64,000 nucleotides of DNA from Flavobacterium sp. MK4S-17 (GTDB taxonomy: Bacteria; Bacteroidota; Bacteroidia; Flavobacteriales; Flavobacteriaceae), in NCBI RefSeq assembly GCF_009848495.1, contig NZ_WWEP01000034.1, positions 1 through 64,000 of the forward strand, given 5' to 3'. Below are positions 16,614-27,104 of this stretch, in pieces. Numbering within the stretch: position 1 is the stretch's first letter; every line of letters starts with the position of its first letter. Under the pieces are notes generated by a model. The model did no database searches. It saw only the letters and a list, made by a program, of their open reading frames with translations, and was not told the DNA's origin. Made by a program: the position numbers and the translations under genes.

Positions 16614-17384
16614 TTAGTCAATAAAAATCTGTTCAAAACCCTGCGGTATGCTAAAAGGAAATGAAAGGTCTTCGTCAAAGGTAATATTATTATAGGCAAT
16701 ATTAATTGTAACCTTATCTTTTTGTTGTGCCGTAATATTGATTTTGGCAGGCAGTATTGCTTTAGGATGCTCTGTATGCGCCGGGTATTTTATGTCGAGG
16801 CTTCTCGGCTCCGGCCCGCCCTGTGCAATAAGCTGCTGTTTTAACAGGTAATTTGCGCCTTCAAAAAAGAACTCTTTTATTATTCCATTCCTGTCTGACA
16901 TAAGCTTATACTTATCCTTTTCTATAGACGGTTTGTAAATATCTTTATGCAAATCATAAATTGCCTCGCCTATAAGCATGTTCTGCATCTTATAAAAATC
17001 CAGTTCAGTACCCAGCCAGCGGCTCAACACCTCATAATCGCCCTCAAAGTAAGTACCGTTCAGCTTTTCATAATAACTTACTTTTTCAGGGGTTATATAA
17101 CCTTTAGCCATTGTAATGCCTAAAAACCGAAGGCTTATAAGTATCTTCTCGTCTTTTTTTATCCTTATTTCGGCGGTAAGGCTTTGCGACTGCCTGCTAT
17201 CGCTATACTTTACATCGGCTTTTATATATAACGTAGAAAAATTCTTGGCATTGTTATAATGCCCGTTTATAATTTCCTTGGCCGACCTGGCTTCATCTGC
17301 AGCCTGTTCCTCAACCACAACCTGTTTTGATTTGCATGCCGTCAAAAGGCTTAATACCATTATGGCCGCTATTATTTTTTTCAT
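16614..17384 (-). CDS. DUF4292-type lipoprotein
   Basis: A 256-residue lipoprotein with signal MKKIIAAIMVLSLLTAC (lipid Cys17). The mature part reads as a beta-rich, LolA/LolB-like envelope domain (LYIKADVKYSDSRQSQSLTA, ILISLRFLGITMAKGYITPE). I recognise it as the Bacteroidota family usually labelled DUF4292; its function is not known, though the LolA-like layout suggests lipid or lipoprotein handling. Its ATG overlaps the TPR gene stop by four bases, and the EnvC-like gene follows within 12 bases, so it is inside one operon. Confidence 0.82.
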   Translation of the reverse strand: MKKIIAAIMVLSLLTACKSKQVVVEEQAADEARSAKEIINGHYNNAKNFSTLYIKADVKYSDSRQSQSLTAEIRIKKDEKILISLRFLGITMAKGYITPEKVSYYEKLNGTYFEGDYEVLSRWLGTELDFYKMQNMLIGEAIYDLHKDIYKPSIEKDKYKLMSDRNGIIKEFFFEGANYLLKQQLIAQGGPEPRSLDIKYPAHTEHPKAILPAKINITAQQKDKVTINIAYNNITFDEDLSFPFSIPQGFEQIFID

Positions 17385-18742
17385 CTGCTTTTTTTCTGTT
17401 TCAGCAATTCATTTACACGGTTGGTGTGGGTATTCATTTTGGCTGTGTTGCCCAAGCCTTCATAAGATTTGGCAAGTTCGCGATTAAAACCTGTTTCAAG
17501 TTCTATATCTTCCACTATAAAATCAATACCGCTTTCAAGGAAGTCCTTGCCTTTTTTATAATCATTCAGCCTGTTGGCGGCATAGCCTGCAAAATAATAC
17601 AAGCGTGGCTGGGTAGGGTATAAATCTATATAGTAAGACGATTTTTTAAGCAGTTGATTAAAGTCTGTGCCTTCCTGATACGAATATAAAAGCAGTTCCA
17701 CAGCTTCAATATCATCAGGAGTGGCACCAAGGCTTTTTTCAAGGTACTGCGCTGAAAGCGCATAGTCTTTTTTATTGAAAAAGAATTTTGCAACTTCTTT
17801 TGCCACATTCACCTCTTTATCCCCTTCAAAATAACCTATGGCTTTATCAAGGTCTGTCCTGTACTGAGGATTATTACTGGCATATATTAAAAACTCATTT
17901 AATATCCTGTGCTTTATTTTGCCGTCAATCTTCTGGCTTCCCAAAACCCTGAACATAGACTGTGCAGCCTTATCGCCATCATTATTATTAAGGTGGAACT
18001 TAAAAAGACTTACCTGTGCCCAGTCTGATTCCGGAATTTGCTTTTCCAGCATTTTTGCAACCTCCAGTGCTTTTTCTTCCTGGTTGCTGGCCGAATACAA
18101 ATAAATCAGCTCAATATAATTCGATTCCTCTTTAGGATTTCTTTTAATGGCTTCTTCAAGGGTTTCTTTTTGCGGCTTCCTGTACTTGTCATTGGCCAAT
18201 ATCTGTAGCTTGTACATTTCCCGCTTTTCCGAACTGCCCGCAGTTTCTTCCAGTTCTTTTATAAGCTCAAGTGCCTTATCAAACTGACCGGTGTACATGT
18301 ATAAAGAAACGAGGTCTTCCTGATAGTATTGCTTACGCCACTCGGTGAGTTTTAAAACAATTGGTATGCATTTATTAAAGTCCTGCTGTGCATAATAAGT
18401 ATCATAAAGCCCCTGCCAGTACCAGCGGTTGGAGGGGTCAAGCTGTGTTGCCCTTAAAAATGCTTTTTCTGCTTCGGGATAGTTTTTTAAAGACAGGTAA
18501 TTTTTGCCAAGTTCATTGTAAACTACCGGATTGTTAGGCTCCGCAGTGCGGCATTTTTGCAGTACTGCAATTGCCTTATCATAATTTTCAATCCCTTTTT
18601 GCTTTAGTGCCTCATAAAAATTATTTTCAAACTCATTGTTGGCAAGTGCAATTTCATCAGGCTCCTGCTGGGCATGCAAAACTGCAGGATACCAAAGGCA
18701 CCCTGACAGCAGCAGTCCGCAAAAAAAGATTTTACTTTTCAT
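17381..18742 (-). CDS. Periplasmic TPR repeat protein
   Basis: A 453-residue secreted protein (signal MKSKIFFCGLLLSGCLWYPAVLHAQ) made almost entirely of tetratricopeptide repeats, for example NPVVYNELGKNYLSLKNYPE followed by a second unit at DPSNRWYWQGLYDTYYAQQD. Such proteins scaffold complexes, and this one may hold the neighbouring LolA-like lipoprotein or EnvC-like activator, but that is inference. The Cys15 in the signal is not followed by a typical lipobox cleavage context, so I read it as soluble periplasmic. It is followed by DUF4292 with a 4-base overlap. Confidence 0.85.
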   Translation of the reverse strand: MKSKIFFCGLLLSGCLWYPAVLHAQQEPDEIALANNEFENNFYEALKQKGIENYDKAIAVLQKCRTAEPNNPVVYNELGKNYLSLKNYPEAEKAFLRATQLDPSNRWYWQGLYDTYYAQQDFNKCIPIVLKLTEWRKQYYQEDLVSLYMYTGQFDKALELIKELEETAGSSEKREMYKLQILANDKYRKPQKETLEEAIKRNPKEESNYIELIYLYSASNQEEKALEVAKMLEKQIPESDWAQVSLFKFHLNNNDGDKAAQSMFRVLGSQKIDGKIKHRILNEFLIYASNNPQYRTDLDKAIGYFEGDKEVNVAKEVAKFFFNKKDYALSAQYLEKSLGATPDDIEAVELLLYSYQEGTDFNQLLKKSSYYIDLYPTQPRLYYFAGYAANRLNDYKKGKDFLESGIDFIVEDIELETGFNRELAKSYEGLGNTAKMNTHTNRVNELLKQKKSR

Positions 18743-18747
18743 TTAAT

Positions 18748-19758
18748 TTATTCCATAGCCGAATAGTCGCCTATGCTTATACTGGTAAACTTACCGTTAA
18801 ATACCGCATGGTTGCCAATCATTGCATTATCAAGGTTTGCATTCCTGATAGTGCTATTGGTTTGCACAAGGCTGTTTTTAATTGTGCTGTCCTCAACCTT
18901 TGTATTATTCCCCAACGATACATTAGGCCCAACTGTTGCATTTTTAAGCACTACATTTTCGCCAATATAACAAGGCGGTACAATTGTACTGTTTTCTATC
19001 TGTACATTGCCTGAAACCATATTTTCCCCATCTTGCTGTAAAAAGCCCAACATTCGGGAATTGGTTTCTACCGTTACATTTTTATTTCCGCAATCCATCC
19101 ACTCGTCCACTTTACCGGGAACAAATTTCATGCCTTTTTGCTTCATGTTCTCCAGCCCGTCTGTAAGCTGGTATTCGCCGCCCTTTACAATATTATTATC
19201 TAACAGGTATTGCAGCTCGCTGCGAAGCGTTTCGCCGCTTTTAAAATAATATATACCAATTATGGCCAGGTCAGAAACAAACTCTTTTGGCTTTTCTACA
19301 AAATCAACAATCTCGTTCCTGTCATTAAGCTGTACCACACCAAACGCACTTGGGTCGTCAACCTGTTTTACCCATATTACACTGTCGGCTGTAGTATCTA
19401 ACGTAAAATCAGCCCTGAAAAGTGTGTCGGCATAGGCAACAACTATCGGCCCGCTCATAGAATCCTTTGCGCTCATTATGGCATGGGCAGTACCCAATGG
19501 TTCCTCCTGGTAGTAAATTTTACCTTTTGCACCAAGCTTTTCGGCTATACCAATAAGGTCTTTAGCCACTTTATCGCCAAAATCCTTATGTATAATAAAA
19601 GCTATTTCTTCAATATCCTGATTGATTACCCCTGCAATATCTTCCACAAGCCTGTGTACAATAGGCTTGCCAGCTATAGGTATTAAGGGTTTTGGTACTG
19701 TAAGTGTGTGTGGGCGCAGGCGTGAGCCCCTCCCTGCCATTGGAACAATAATTTTCAT
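18748..19758 (-). CDS. Sugar-phosphate nucleotidyltransferase with left-handed beta helix
   Basis: Activates a sugar-1-phosphate with an NTP. The 336-residue product begins MKIIVPMAGRGSRLRPHTLT and continues PKPLIPIAGKP, the pyrophosphorylase signature. VVAYADTLF carries the metal-binding Asp, and FVEKP follows. Residues about 250-336 are hexapeptide repeats (IENSTIVPPCYIGENVVLKN) of a left-handed beta helix. This resembles GlmU/RmlA-type enzymes, but the nucleotide and sugar cannot be fixed from sequence. It is in the flippase-dut operon, with the TPR gene directly after. Confidence 0.88.
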   Translation of the reverse strand: MKIIVPMAGRGSRLRPHTLTVPKPLIPIAGKPIVHRLVEDIAGVINQDIEEIAFIIHKDFGDKVAKDLIGIAEKLGAKGKIYYQEEPLGTAHAIMSAKDSMSGPIVVAYADTLFRADFTLDTTADSVIWVKQVDDPSAFGVVQLNDRNEIVDFVEKPKEFVSDLAIIGIYYFKSGETLRSELQYLLDNNIVKGGEYQLTDGLENMKQKGMKFVPGKVDEWMDCGNKNVTVETNSRMLGFLQQDGENMVSGNVQIENSTIVPPCYIGENVVLKNATVGPNVSLGNNTKVEDSTIKNSLVQTNSTIRNANLDNAMIGNHAVFNGKFTSISIGDYSAME

Positions 19759-19786
19759 AATTATATTTTAAGGTGTTTTTGGGTTT

Positions 19787-20221
19787 TTATTTTGTACCTG
19801 TACTGCCAAATCCTCCGGCACCACGGGTTGTTTCGCTTAGTGCCTCGGCCTCCTGCCACTCGGCACGTTCATGCCTGGCAATTACAAGCTGTGCAATCCT
19901 GTCTCCATTTTCAATAATATGTGCCTCATTGGAAAGATTAACCAGGATAACGCCAATTTCACCACGGTAATCAGCATCAACAGTCCCCGGGCTGTTAAGC
20001 ACGGTAATGCCTTTTTTGGCAGCCAGCCCGCTGCGGGGGCGCACCTGTGCCTCAAAACCTATGGGCAACTCTATAAAAAGCCCGGTTTTAATAATTGCCC
20101 TCCCCAATGGGCTTAATGTTACAGGCTCTTCAAGGTTGGCACGTAAATCCATACCCGCCGATGCCATTGTTTCATATTCCGGCAGAGCGTGCTGTGATTT
20201 ATTAATGATTTTAATTGTCAT
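19787..20221 (-). CDS. dut: dUTP diphosphatase
   Basis: Converts dUTP to dUMP, keeping uracil out of DNA and feeding thymidylate synthesis. The 144-residue product has the five trimeric dUTPase motifs: [39 protein letters not shown], and the C-terminal [10 protein letters not shown] that closes over the active site. Complete and normal in length. It is inside the minus-strand operon, between the flippase and the nucleotidyltransferase. Confidence 0.97.
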   Translation of the reverse strand: MTIKIINKSQHALPEYETMASAGMDLRANLEEPVTLSPLGRAIIKTGLFIELPIGFEAQVRPRSGLAAKKGITVLNSPGTVDADYRGEIGVILVNLSNEAHIIENGDRIAQLVIARHERAEWQEAEALSETTRGAGGFGSTGTK

Positions 20222-20291
20222 GCTGTATATTTATAAATCCAAATATCAAAATAGTATAAGTAATAACCAAGCCTTTAGTTTGAATTATTTG

Positions 20292-21749
20292 TTATGAGCG
20301 CTTTAAAATCCTGAGCAGTGTTTCCTTTTCCCAAAAGTAAATAAGCCAGCCGTAAAACGCTATTGCCGCCACGCCGAAAAAATAATTTTCCCTGAAATAA
20401 TAAAAATAAACAAGCGACAGGACAATGGAAATACCAAGGTAGCTGCTTATTTTCTTCATATCATAAGGAATAGGATAATATTTATTCCCTAAGATATATG
20501 ATATCAGCATCATGGTGCCGTATGCTGAGATAGTTGCCACGGCCGAGCCCATGTAACTCCATATGGGAATTAATGTAAAATTAAGCACTATGGTTACTAC
20601 AGCCCCGGCTATGGAAATATAAGCGCCTATTTTAGTTTTATCGGAAAGTTTATACCATACCGAAAGGTTATGGTAAATGCCAAGGAAGAAGTTTGCTATT
20701 ATTACCAAAGGCACTACCTTCATCCCTTCCCAATACGATTCGCGGCGCACCATTATTATTTTCAGTATATCTGAAAACACCACAACACCCAGTAATATAG
20801 CCGAACCGAATATCACAAAATATTTGGTGATTAAAGCATAGGTTTGCGGTGCATTTTCATTTTTGGCATGGCTGAAAAAGAACGGCTCTATACCAAGGCG
20901 GAATGCGGTTGCAAAAAGCGTCATAAACACTGCCAGCTTATAGCATGCGGAGTAAATACCTATTTCTGCTTTGGCAATACCTGCAGGCAGTAAATGCTCC
21001 AGGAAAATACGGTCAAATGTTTCATTAATAACAAATGCTATACCTGCTATAAGTACAGGTATGCTGTATTGCATCATTCTTTTCCACAGTTTTTTATCCA
21101 ACTGCCAGGTGGTTTTAAAATAATCCGGAAGTAAAACCAAAAGTGTCAGCAGGCTGGCTATTACGTTGGAAATAAAAATATAGCCTATTTCATAGCCCGG
21201 CTGGTAAACCGAAACCCAAAAACCATCTGGTGCCTGTTTTGCCAAACGGGGGAGGAAGATAAGGAAGAATACATTAAAGAAAAGGTTTACAGCTACATTC
21301 CCTATTTTAAGCAGCGCATAAAACTTTGGTTTTCCCTGCGCCCTTAATCTTGCAAAAGGTATAATTACAAGGGCATCAAGCGCAAGTATCCAGATGTTAT
21401 AAATAACATACTCTACACTGGTATTTAATGCCTCGGCAAAAAAGCTCCTGAAGAACAGCGCAACAATTAAAAAAGATAATGATGATACAAATAGTGAAAC
21501 CATAGAGGTGCTAAGCACCTTATTTTTATCATCGCTATTGTAAAACCTGAAAAAGGCCGTTTCCATACCATAGGCCAGTATAACATTAAAAAATGCCATA
21601 CAGGCAAATATCAGCGATATTTCACCATACTCTTCTTCAGGCAGCTGGTCGGTATAAAGCGGCGTTAACAGGAAACTGAAAATACGGGGCACCACCGTGG
21701 CAATGCCATAAATTGCAGTTTGTTTAAAAAGGCTTTTGTAAAGGCTCAA
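20292..21749 (-). CDS. Polysaccharide/oligosaccharide flippase (MATE/MVF superfamily)
   Basis: A 485-residue membrane protein with about 12-14 hydrophobic helices, beginning SLYKSLFKQTAIYGIATVVP. It resembles Wzx-like flippases that move undecaprenyl-linked oligosaccharides across the inner membrane. It is far from the exopolysaccharide cluster and is the first gene of the dut operon. In Flavobacteria this flippase is a conserved housekeeping gene in this location, so it may serve LPS or cell-wall glycans rather than the cluster at 43-61 kb, which has its own flippase. Confidence 0.87.
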   Translation of the reverse strand: MSLYKSLFKQTAIYGIATVVPRIFSFLLTPLYTDQLPEEEYGEISLIFACMAFFNVILAYGMETAFFRFYNSDDKNKVLSTSMVSLFVSSLSFLIVALFFRSFFAEALNTSVEYVIYNIWILALDALVIIPFARLRAQGKPKFYALLKIGNVAVNLFFNVFFLIFLPRLAKQAPDGFWVSVYQPGYEIGYIFISNVIASLLTLLVLLPDYFKTTWQLDKKLWKRMMQYSIPVLIAGIAFVINETFDRIFLEHLLPAGIAKAEIGIYSACYKLAVFMTLFATAFRLGIEPFFFSHAKNENAPQTYALITKYFVIFGSAILLGVVVFSDILKIIMVRRESYWEGMKVVPLVIIANFFLGIYHNLSVWYKLSDKTKIGAYISIAGAVVTIVLNFTLIPIWSYMGSAVATISAYGTMMLISYILGNKYYPIPYDMKKISSYLGISIVLSLVYFYYFRENYFFGVAAIAFYGWLIYFWEKETLLRILKRS

Positions 21750-21820
21750 GGGTTAAGCGGTTATAATACACAAAAGTATAAATATAATTTTAAGGATATG
21801 TAAGCATTGATTTATAGTTT

Positions 21821-21828
21821 TATATTTG
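21821..21828 (+). promoter_or_regulatory. Promoter -7 box of the S9 peptidase gene
   Basis: TATATTTG matches TAnnTTTG exactly and lies 17 bases before the chosen ATG at 21846. The TTG at 21807-21809 is too close to be a normal -33 element. Confidence 0.5.
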
Positions 21829-21845
21829 CCCGCAAAACCAATTTC

Positions 21846-23939
21846 ATGAAATTTCTTTTACTATTCCTTTTACTTTTACCTGTAGCAGGGTTTACCCAAA
21901 ATTATCCTGAAACAAAAAAAGAACCCCTTACACTTACACGCCACAACATTACTTACAATGATGATTATGCATGGCTTGAGGATATGCGCGGTGAGGAGGT
22001 AAATAACTGGGTTGATAGCCAGAATAAATTGTATAACTCCCACATTAACGGGCTTTCTGCCTCGGTATATCCGCTGCCTTTGCTTACCAAATATTCTAAC
22101 CAGACCAGTTACCGCCTGCCCCATAAAAAAAGGACATATTATTATTCGCTGGTGCGCTATTATGGTAAAGAGGTGCAAACACCTTCACTTGCCTACCGTA
22201 AAAACATTAACGGTAACAATATAATGCTGGTTAACCCTAACTTTTTTTACAATGGCAAAACAGTAAATATTATTGATTACTCACCTTCCATCAACTCTGA
22301 AATACTTGCCTATAAATTGATGATTGACGGCAGTGACCAATATGAAATCCGTTTTACAACCATAAAAAGCGGTCGTAAGTATGATGATGTAATAAAAAAT
22401 GCCAAGTTTGGCAATATTGCCTGGAAAGGCGATGAGGGCATATTTTATAAAAAAAACAGTAATACCAGCCAGTTTGCGCTCGATTCCACCTACCATGTAT
22501 ATTACCATAAATTAGGGACAGATGTAAAAAATGATGGATTGGTATTTGACGTTTCTGGTATCGAGGGGCAAGTGTCTACATTTACTTCTTATGACGGTAC
22601 AAAGCTTTTTATAGGTGCCTTTGACAAAACCGAAAGTATTGCCGACTATTATTATGCCGACCTGACGAAAGAAAAATTTGAACTTGTTAAATTCCTGGAT
22701 AATGCCAGGGTTAATTTTGATATGATTGGCTATTATGACAATAAATTTTACATTGACAGCAGGCAGTCCAACTGGGGCGATGTAGAATATTTTGACCTTG
22801 AAAACCCATCTATTAAAAAGGTGGTGGTACCACAATACCAAAATCAGCTTCTGGTAGGCTCCTACCTTTTTAAGGACAGGATTTTATGCAAATACAAAAA
22901 TACCGATGGCAACTATTTTATGCTTTTTGACCGCAACGGTAAATTCATAAAAAAGATACAAACCCCTAAAGGAATGGATGTAGTGCTTAGCAGTTATGAT
23001 TATGCAGATACGGAAGCCATATTTTATGTTACCTCGCATACCATACCCCCTATATTATTTACCTTAAATCTGGAAGATGGAGCCTACGACAGGTTTGTAA
23101 ACCCAACCTATGCAAAAACAACAGCCCCCTTCCCTCCCGAATATTTTGTAACTAACACCACTACCTATACTTCAAGAGACGGTGTAGAAGTGCCCATTAC
23201 CATTATCCATAAAAAAGACATAGTTCTCGATGGCACAAACCCTACTTTGCTTGAGGCTTATGGCGGATTTGGCACAGTAACACAACCAAGTTATGATGTG
23301 GGGCTTATTTACTTTTTAAGCAATGGTGGGGTATATGCTTATGCCGAAGTGAGGGGCGGCGGAGAAAAAGGACGCAAATGGCATACCGAAGGCACTGCCT
23401 TAAAAAAGATAAATACCATAAATGATTTTATAGATGCCGCGGAATTTTTAATCAGCCAAAAATATACCTCGCCTGACAGGCTGGGTATTACAGGCGGTTC
23501 GCAGGGAGGGCTGCTGGTAGGAGCAGCAATGGTTAAAAGGCCCGATTTATTTAAAGTAGCTATTCCAAAGGTTGGGGTATATGATATGGCAAAATTTAAT
23601 AATTATACGGTGGCACGCTTTCACCTTGATGAGTATGGCGACCCTGATGTTGAAGAGGAATTTACCGCTATGATGGATTATTCACCCTACCACAATATAA
23701 AGGAAGATGTTAACTATCCTGCTACGTTGATTATAACATCTGATAACGATGACAGGGTACCCCCGGTACACTCCTATAAATTTGCAGCAAAGCTGCAAAA
23801 CCGCGCTGCGCAAATCAATCCTGTATATTTAAAAACGCGCCGAAACGCAGGGCATTATGGTGTAACTACTAATAACGAAGAACACTTACAGGAAGAATCT
23901 GAAGTGTATTCTTTCCTGTTATATTATTTAAAGAAATAA
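21846..23939 (+). CDS. Secreted prolyl oligopeptidase family serine peptidase (S9)
   Basis: A 697-residue peptidase with signal MKFLLLFLLLLPVAGFTQ; I choose ATG 21846 because it starts at the signal, whereas a TTG at 21807 lies upstream of the promoter box. The N-terminal half is the seven-bladed propeller (beginning PLTLTRHNITYNDDYAWLED, where D.YxWLED is family-typical). The C-terminal alpha/beta hydrolase holds GGSQGG (nucleophile Ser552), DNDDRVPPVHS (Asp near 635) and NAGHYG (His670). Such enzymes cut short proline-containing peptides; the signal peptide places it in the periplasm or outside. It converges with the atp operon. Confidence 0.93.
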   Translation: MKFLLLFLLLLPVAGFTQNYPETKKEPLTLTRHNITYNDDYAWLEDMRGEEVNNWVDSQNKLYNSHINGLSASVYPLPLLTKYSNQTSYRLPHKKRTYYYSLVRYYGKEVQTPSLAYRKNINGNNIMLVNPNFFYNGKTVNIIDYSPSINSEILAYKLMIDGSDQYEIRFTTIKSGRKYDDVIKNAKFGNIAWKGDEGIFYKKNSNTSQFALDSTYHVYYHKLGTDVKNDGLVFDVSGIEGQVSTFTSYDGTKLFIGAFDKTESIADYYYADLTKEKFELVKFLDNARVNFDMIGYYDNKFYIDSRQSNWGDVEYFDLENPSIKKVVVPQYQNQLLVGSYLFKDRILCKYKNTDGNYFMLFDRNGKFIKKIQTPKGMDVVLSSYDYADTEAIFYVTSHTIPPILFTLNLEDGAYDRFVNPTYAKTTAPFPPEYFVTNTTTYTSRDGVEVPITIIHKKDIVLDGTNPTLLEAYGGFGTVTQPSYDVGLIYFLSNGGVYAYAEVRGGGEKGRKWHTEGTALKKINTINDFIDAAEFLISQKYTSPDRLGITGGSQGGLLVGAAMVKRPDLFKVAIPKVGVYDMAKFNNYTVARFHLDEYGDPDVEEEFTAMMDYSPYHNIKEDVNYPATLIITSDNDDRVPPVHSYKFAAKLQNRAAQINPVYLKTRRNAGHYGVTTNNEEHLQEESEVYSFLLYYLKK

Positions 23940-23950
23940 TATTAAGGTGT

Positions 23951-23981
23951 AAAATAAAAAAGGCTGCCTTTCGGCAGCCTT
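23951..23981 (-). terminator. Terminator of the atp operon
   Basis: Arms AAGGCTGCC (23960-23968) and GGCAGCCTT (23973-23981) with loop TTTC. On the minus strand the stem is followed by a run of T, so it mainly ends the atp operon (stop at 24008); it could also act on the S9 transcript, which lacks a T run. Confidence 0.88.
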
Positions 23982-24007
23982 CTCATTTATGTTTGTTTGT
24001 TTATTCC

Positions 24008-24874
24008 TTAGTTATTCAAAGCTTCTGCACCGCCCACAATTTCAAGAATTTCTCCTGTAATGGCAGCCTGGCGTGCTTTGTTGTAAGTAAGCTTAAGCTG
24101 GTTCCTTAATGCGGTAGCATTGTCGGTAGCTTTGTGCATAGCCGTCATACGGGCACCATGCTCTGAAGCAAAAGAATCGCGTATGGCTTTGTAAAGCTGT
24201 GTTTTTAACGACAAAGGTATAAGGCTTTTTACTATCTCCTCTTTTGAGGGTTCAAAAATATAGTCGGTAGTAACATTTGCTTTTTCTTCAGCTTTTGCAG
24301 CCGGGGCCAAAGGCAGGAACTGTTCTGTCAGTACTATTTGCGTGGCAGCATTTTTAAAATGGTTATACACCAACTCTATCTTGTCATACTCACCTGCGGT
24401 AAACTTATCCATAAGCTCCTGTGCTATGGCAGCCACATTTTCAAAAGTAAGGTCATCAAAAACCTGGCTTTCATTAGCTACAATAGCAGCCGATTTCCTT
24501 AATGCATCGTTACCTTTTTTACCTATGGTCAATACATCAATCTTTTTGCCGGCATAAGCCTCCTGCAATACTTTAACCTGCTTTACAACATTACTGTTAA
24601 AAGCACCGCACAACCCCCTGTTTGATGTAATAACCACAAGAAGCACCTTATTAACCGGGCGCTGCTCGGCAAAAACACCTCCGTTGTCGCCATCAAGGGT
24701 AGCGCTAAGGTTTTGCAGTAGTTCGGTAAGCTTTTCAGAATAAGGCCTCATGGCTGTAATAGCATCCTGTGCCTTTTTAAGCTTGGCAGCAGAAACCATT
24801 TTCATCGCACTTGTAATTTGCATTGTGGATGAAACAGAAGCTATCCTGTTGCGTATTTCCTTTAAGTTTGCCAT
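24008..24874 (-). CDS. atpG: ATP synthase F1 subunit gamma
   Basis: The rotating central stalk of F1. The 288-residue product has the N-terminal helix MANLKEIRNRIASVSSTMQI with the family signature SAMKMVSAAKLKKAQ, and the C-terminal helix ARQAAITGEILEIVGGAEAL. The middle has the insertion seen in Bacteroidota (about 195-215). It is the last gene of the operon, after atpA; atpD and atpC are not next to it. Confidence 0.97.
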   Translation of the reverse strand: MANLKEIRNRIASVSSTMQITSAMKMVSAAKLKKAQDAITAMRPYSEKLTELLQNLSATLDGDNGGVFAEQRPVNKVLLVVITSNRGLCGAFNSNVVKQVKVLQEAYAGKKIDVLTIGKKGNDALRKSAAIVANESQVFDDLTFENVAAIAQELMDKFTAGEYDKIELVYNHFKNAATQIVLTEQFLPLAPAAKAEEKANVTTDYIFEPSKEEIVKSLIPLSLKTQLYKAIRDSFASEHGARMTAMHKATDNATALRNQLKLTYNKARQAAITGEILEIVGGAEALNN

Positions 24875-24949
24875 TTGTTTATTTAGTATTGAGCAGTGGG
24901 AATTAAGGTTTATCCTCTAAATCCCCACTACTAAAATATACTGTCTCAA

Positions 24950-26524
24950 TTAATATTTTGCTGCAATTTCTGTAGCTGCTTTTTCAAGCACATCAGTCAG
25001 TTCATCCGAAAACTTACCGGCCTTAAGCGCATCAAGGGTATCCCTGTGCTTAGCGTTAAGGTACTCAAGGTAATCTTTTTCAAACTCCTTAACTTTATTT
25101 ACAGGTACTTTCCTTAAAAGGTTTTTAGTACCGGCATATATAATAGCAACCTGGTCTTCTACCTTAAATGGGTCGTTAACTGCCTGTTTAAGTATCTCCA
25201 CGTTCCTGCGTCCTTTTTCAATTACGTTAAGTGTAGCCGCATCAAGGTCAGAACCAAATTTGGCGAAAGCCTCAAGCTCACGGAACTGCGCCTGGTCAAG
25301 CTTAAGTGTACCTGCCACTTTTTTCATTGACTTGATTTGTGCATTACCACCCACACGCGATACTGATATACCTACGTTAATTGCAGGGCGTACACCCGAG
25401 TTGAATAAATCTGATTCAAGGAATATCTGTCCGTCAGTAATCGAGATTACGTTGGTAGGGATATATGCAGAAACGTCGCCGGCCTGTGTCTCAATAATAG
25501 GAAGTGCCGTTAATGAACCGCCGCCTTTTACAATTGGTTTAAGCGATTCCGGAAGGTCGTTCATGTTTTTAGCGATATCGTCATCGCCAATAATTTTAGC
25601 CGCACGCTCAAGAAGCCTTGAGTGAAGGTAGAAAACGTCTCCAGGGTAAGCCTCACGTCCCGGTGGCCTCCTTAACAATAGTGATACCTCACGGTATGCA
25701 ACTGCCTGTTTGGAAAGGTCATCATAAATGATAAGTGCCGGGCGGCCCGTATCACGGAAGTACTCACCTATAGCAGCACCTGCCATTGGGGCATATACCT
25801 GCATTGGTGCAGGGTCTGAAGCATTAGCCGCAACAATAATAGTATAAGCCATAGCCCCTTTTTCTTCAAGGGTTTTGGCTATACCTGCCACTGTAGAAGC
25901 TTTTTGCCCAACAGCAACATATATACAGAATACAGGCTTACCTGCATCATAAAATTCTTTCTGGTTCAGGATGGTATCTATACAAACAGTTGTTTTACCA
26001 GTCTGGCGGTCGCCAATAACAAGCTCACGCTGTCCACGCCCTACAGGAATCATGGCATCAACTGCTTTTATACCTGTTTGTAAAGGCTCGGTTACCGGCT
26101 GGCGGAAAATTACACCCGGAGCTTTACGCTCAAGGGGCATTTCATAAAGGTCGCCACCTATAGGGCCTTTACCGTCAATAGGGTTACCAAGGGTATCTAC
26201 CACACGGCCAAGCATTTGTTCACCAACTTTTAATGAAGCAATACGCTGAGTCCTTTTTACGGTAGAACCTTCTTTAATTCCTGTTGAAGGGCCAAGCAAT
26301 ACCACGCCCACATTGTCTTCCTCAAGGTTCAATACAATAGCCTCTAACCCGTTTTCAAACTCAACCAACTCACCATACTGTGCGTTAGAAAGTCCGTAAA
26401 CACGGGCAATACCGTCACCTACATTAAGAACGGTCCCAACTTCCTCTAATGTAGCACCCGATTCAAAACCGGACAATTGTTTCTTTAATATTGCTGAAAT
26501 TTCAGCTGGTTTAATTTCTGCCAT
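24950..26524 (-). CDS. atpA: ATP synthase F1 subunit alpha
   Basis: Non-catalytic nucleotide-binding subunit of F1. The 524-residue product has Walker [10 protein letters not shown] at about 170-178, [17 protein letters not shown], and [20 protein letters not shown]. The last matches the signature [20 protein letters not shown]. Length and order are normal. It lies between atpH (start 27096, stop 26563) and atpG. Confidence 0.98.
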   Translation of the reverse strand: MAEIKPAEISAILKKQLSGFESGATLEEVGTVLNVGDGIARVYGLSNAQYGELVEFENGLEAIVLNLEEDNVGVVLLGPSTGIKEGSTVKRTQRIASLKVGEQMLGRVVDTLGNPIDGKGPIGGDLYEMPLERKAPGVIFRQPVTEPLQTGIKAVDAMIPVGRGQRELVIGDRQTGKTTVCIDTILNQKEFYDAGKPVFCIYVAVGQKASTVAGIAKTLEEKGAMAYTIIVAANASDPAPMQVYAPMAGAAIGEYFRDTGRPALIIYDDLSKQAVAYREVSLLLRRPPGREAYPGDVFYLHSRLLERAAKIIGDDDIAKNMNDLPESLKPIVKGGGSLTALPIIETQAGDVSAYIPTNVISITDGQIFLESDLFNSGVRPAINVGISVSRVGGNAQIKSMKKVAGTLKLDQAQFRELEAFAKFGSDLDAATLNVIEKGRRNVEILKQAVNDPFKVEDQVAIIYAGTKNLLRKVPVNKVKEFEKDYLEYLNAKHRDTLDALKAGKFSDELTDVLEKAATEIAAKY

Positions 26525-26562
26525 CTGATTTTATAATTTAAACACTTTTGTGTGGTAAATAC

Positions 26563-27096
26563 TTAATTACTCAATTCTCTTTTAAGCGTAAGCAGGCTGT
26601 GTGCCACCGAAGCGTTAAACTGCCTGTCGCCCACCCTTAATATAAACCCGCCTATTATAGCAGGGTCCACAATGTTTTTAAGGGTTATTTTTTTATCTGA
26701 AAACTCTTTTATTTTAGCCAGCACTTTGGTTTCAAGCTCGGGGGTAATAGGGAAAGCCGTAGTTACCGTAGCCGTACCAATACCATTCATTTCATCAAAC
26801 TGTGCTTTATACTGTGCGGCTATATTGCCAAGCATTTCAAACCTTTTATTTTCAAGCAAAAGCCTGAAAAGCCCCTGCGTAACCGCATGGGTTCCTGCAA
26901 AAATTTCGTTCAGTGCCGACTCTTTTATCTCTGCCTTTACAATAGGGCTGGTAATAAAGTTAGCGAATTCTTTATTTTCTTCAACAGTTTTGGCAATAAG
27001 GGCCATATCCTCGCTTACCTGCTGTGCAGCTCCCGAAGTTTGTGCCATATCCAGTATTGCCCTGGCATATCGTATTGCAGCTCTTGAACCTGTCAT
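26563..27096 (-). CDS. atpH: ATP synthase F1 subunit delta
   Basis: Couples the b stalk to the top of F1. The 177-residue product starts GSRAAIRYARAILDMAQ and ends with the family block DPAIIGGFILRVGDRQFNAS and a C-terminal helix. It follows atpF by 8 bases and precedes atpA. A normal, complete subunit. Confidence 0.95.
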   Translation of the reverse strand: MTGSRAAIRYARAILDMAQTSGAAQQVSEDMALIAKTVEENKEFANFITSPIVKAEIKESALNEIFAGTHAVTQGLFRLLLENKRFEMLGNIAAQYKAQFDEMNGIGTATVTTAFPITPELETKVLAKIKEFSDKKITLKNIVDPAIIGGFILRVGDRQFNASVAHSLLTLKRELSN

Positions 27097-27104
27097 AACG
27101 ATGA

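Noticed and set aside
18748..19758. Assigning the nucleotidyltransferase as RfbA to complete the rhamnose pathway.
   Set aside because: It has a beta-helix tail and no RfbA-specific features that I can identify, and it is in another operon; the specificity cannot be read from sequence.
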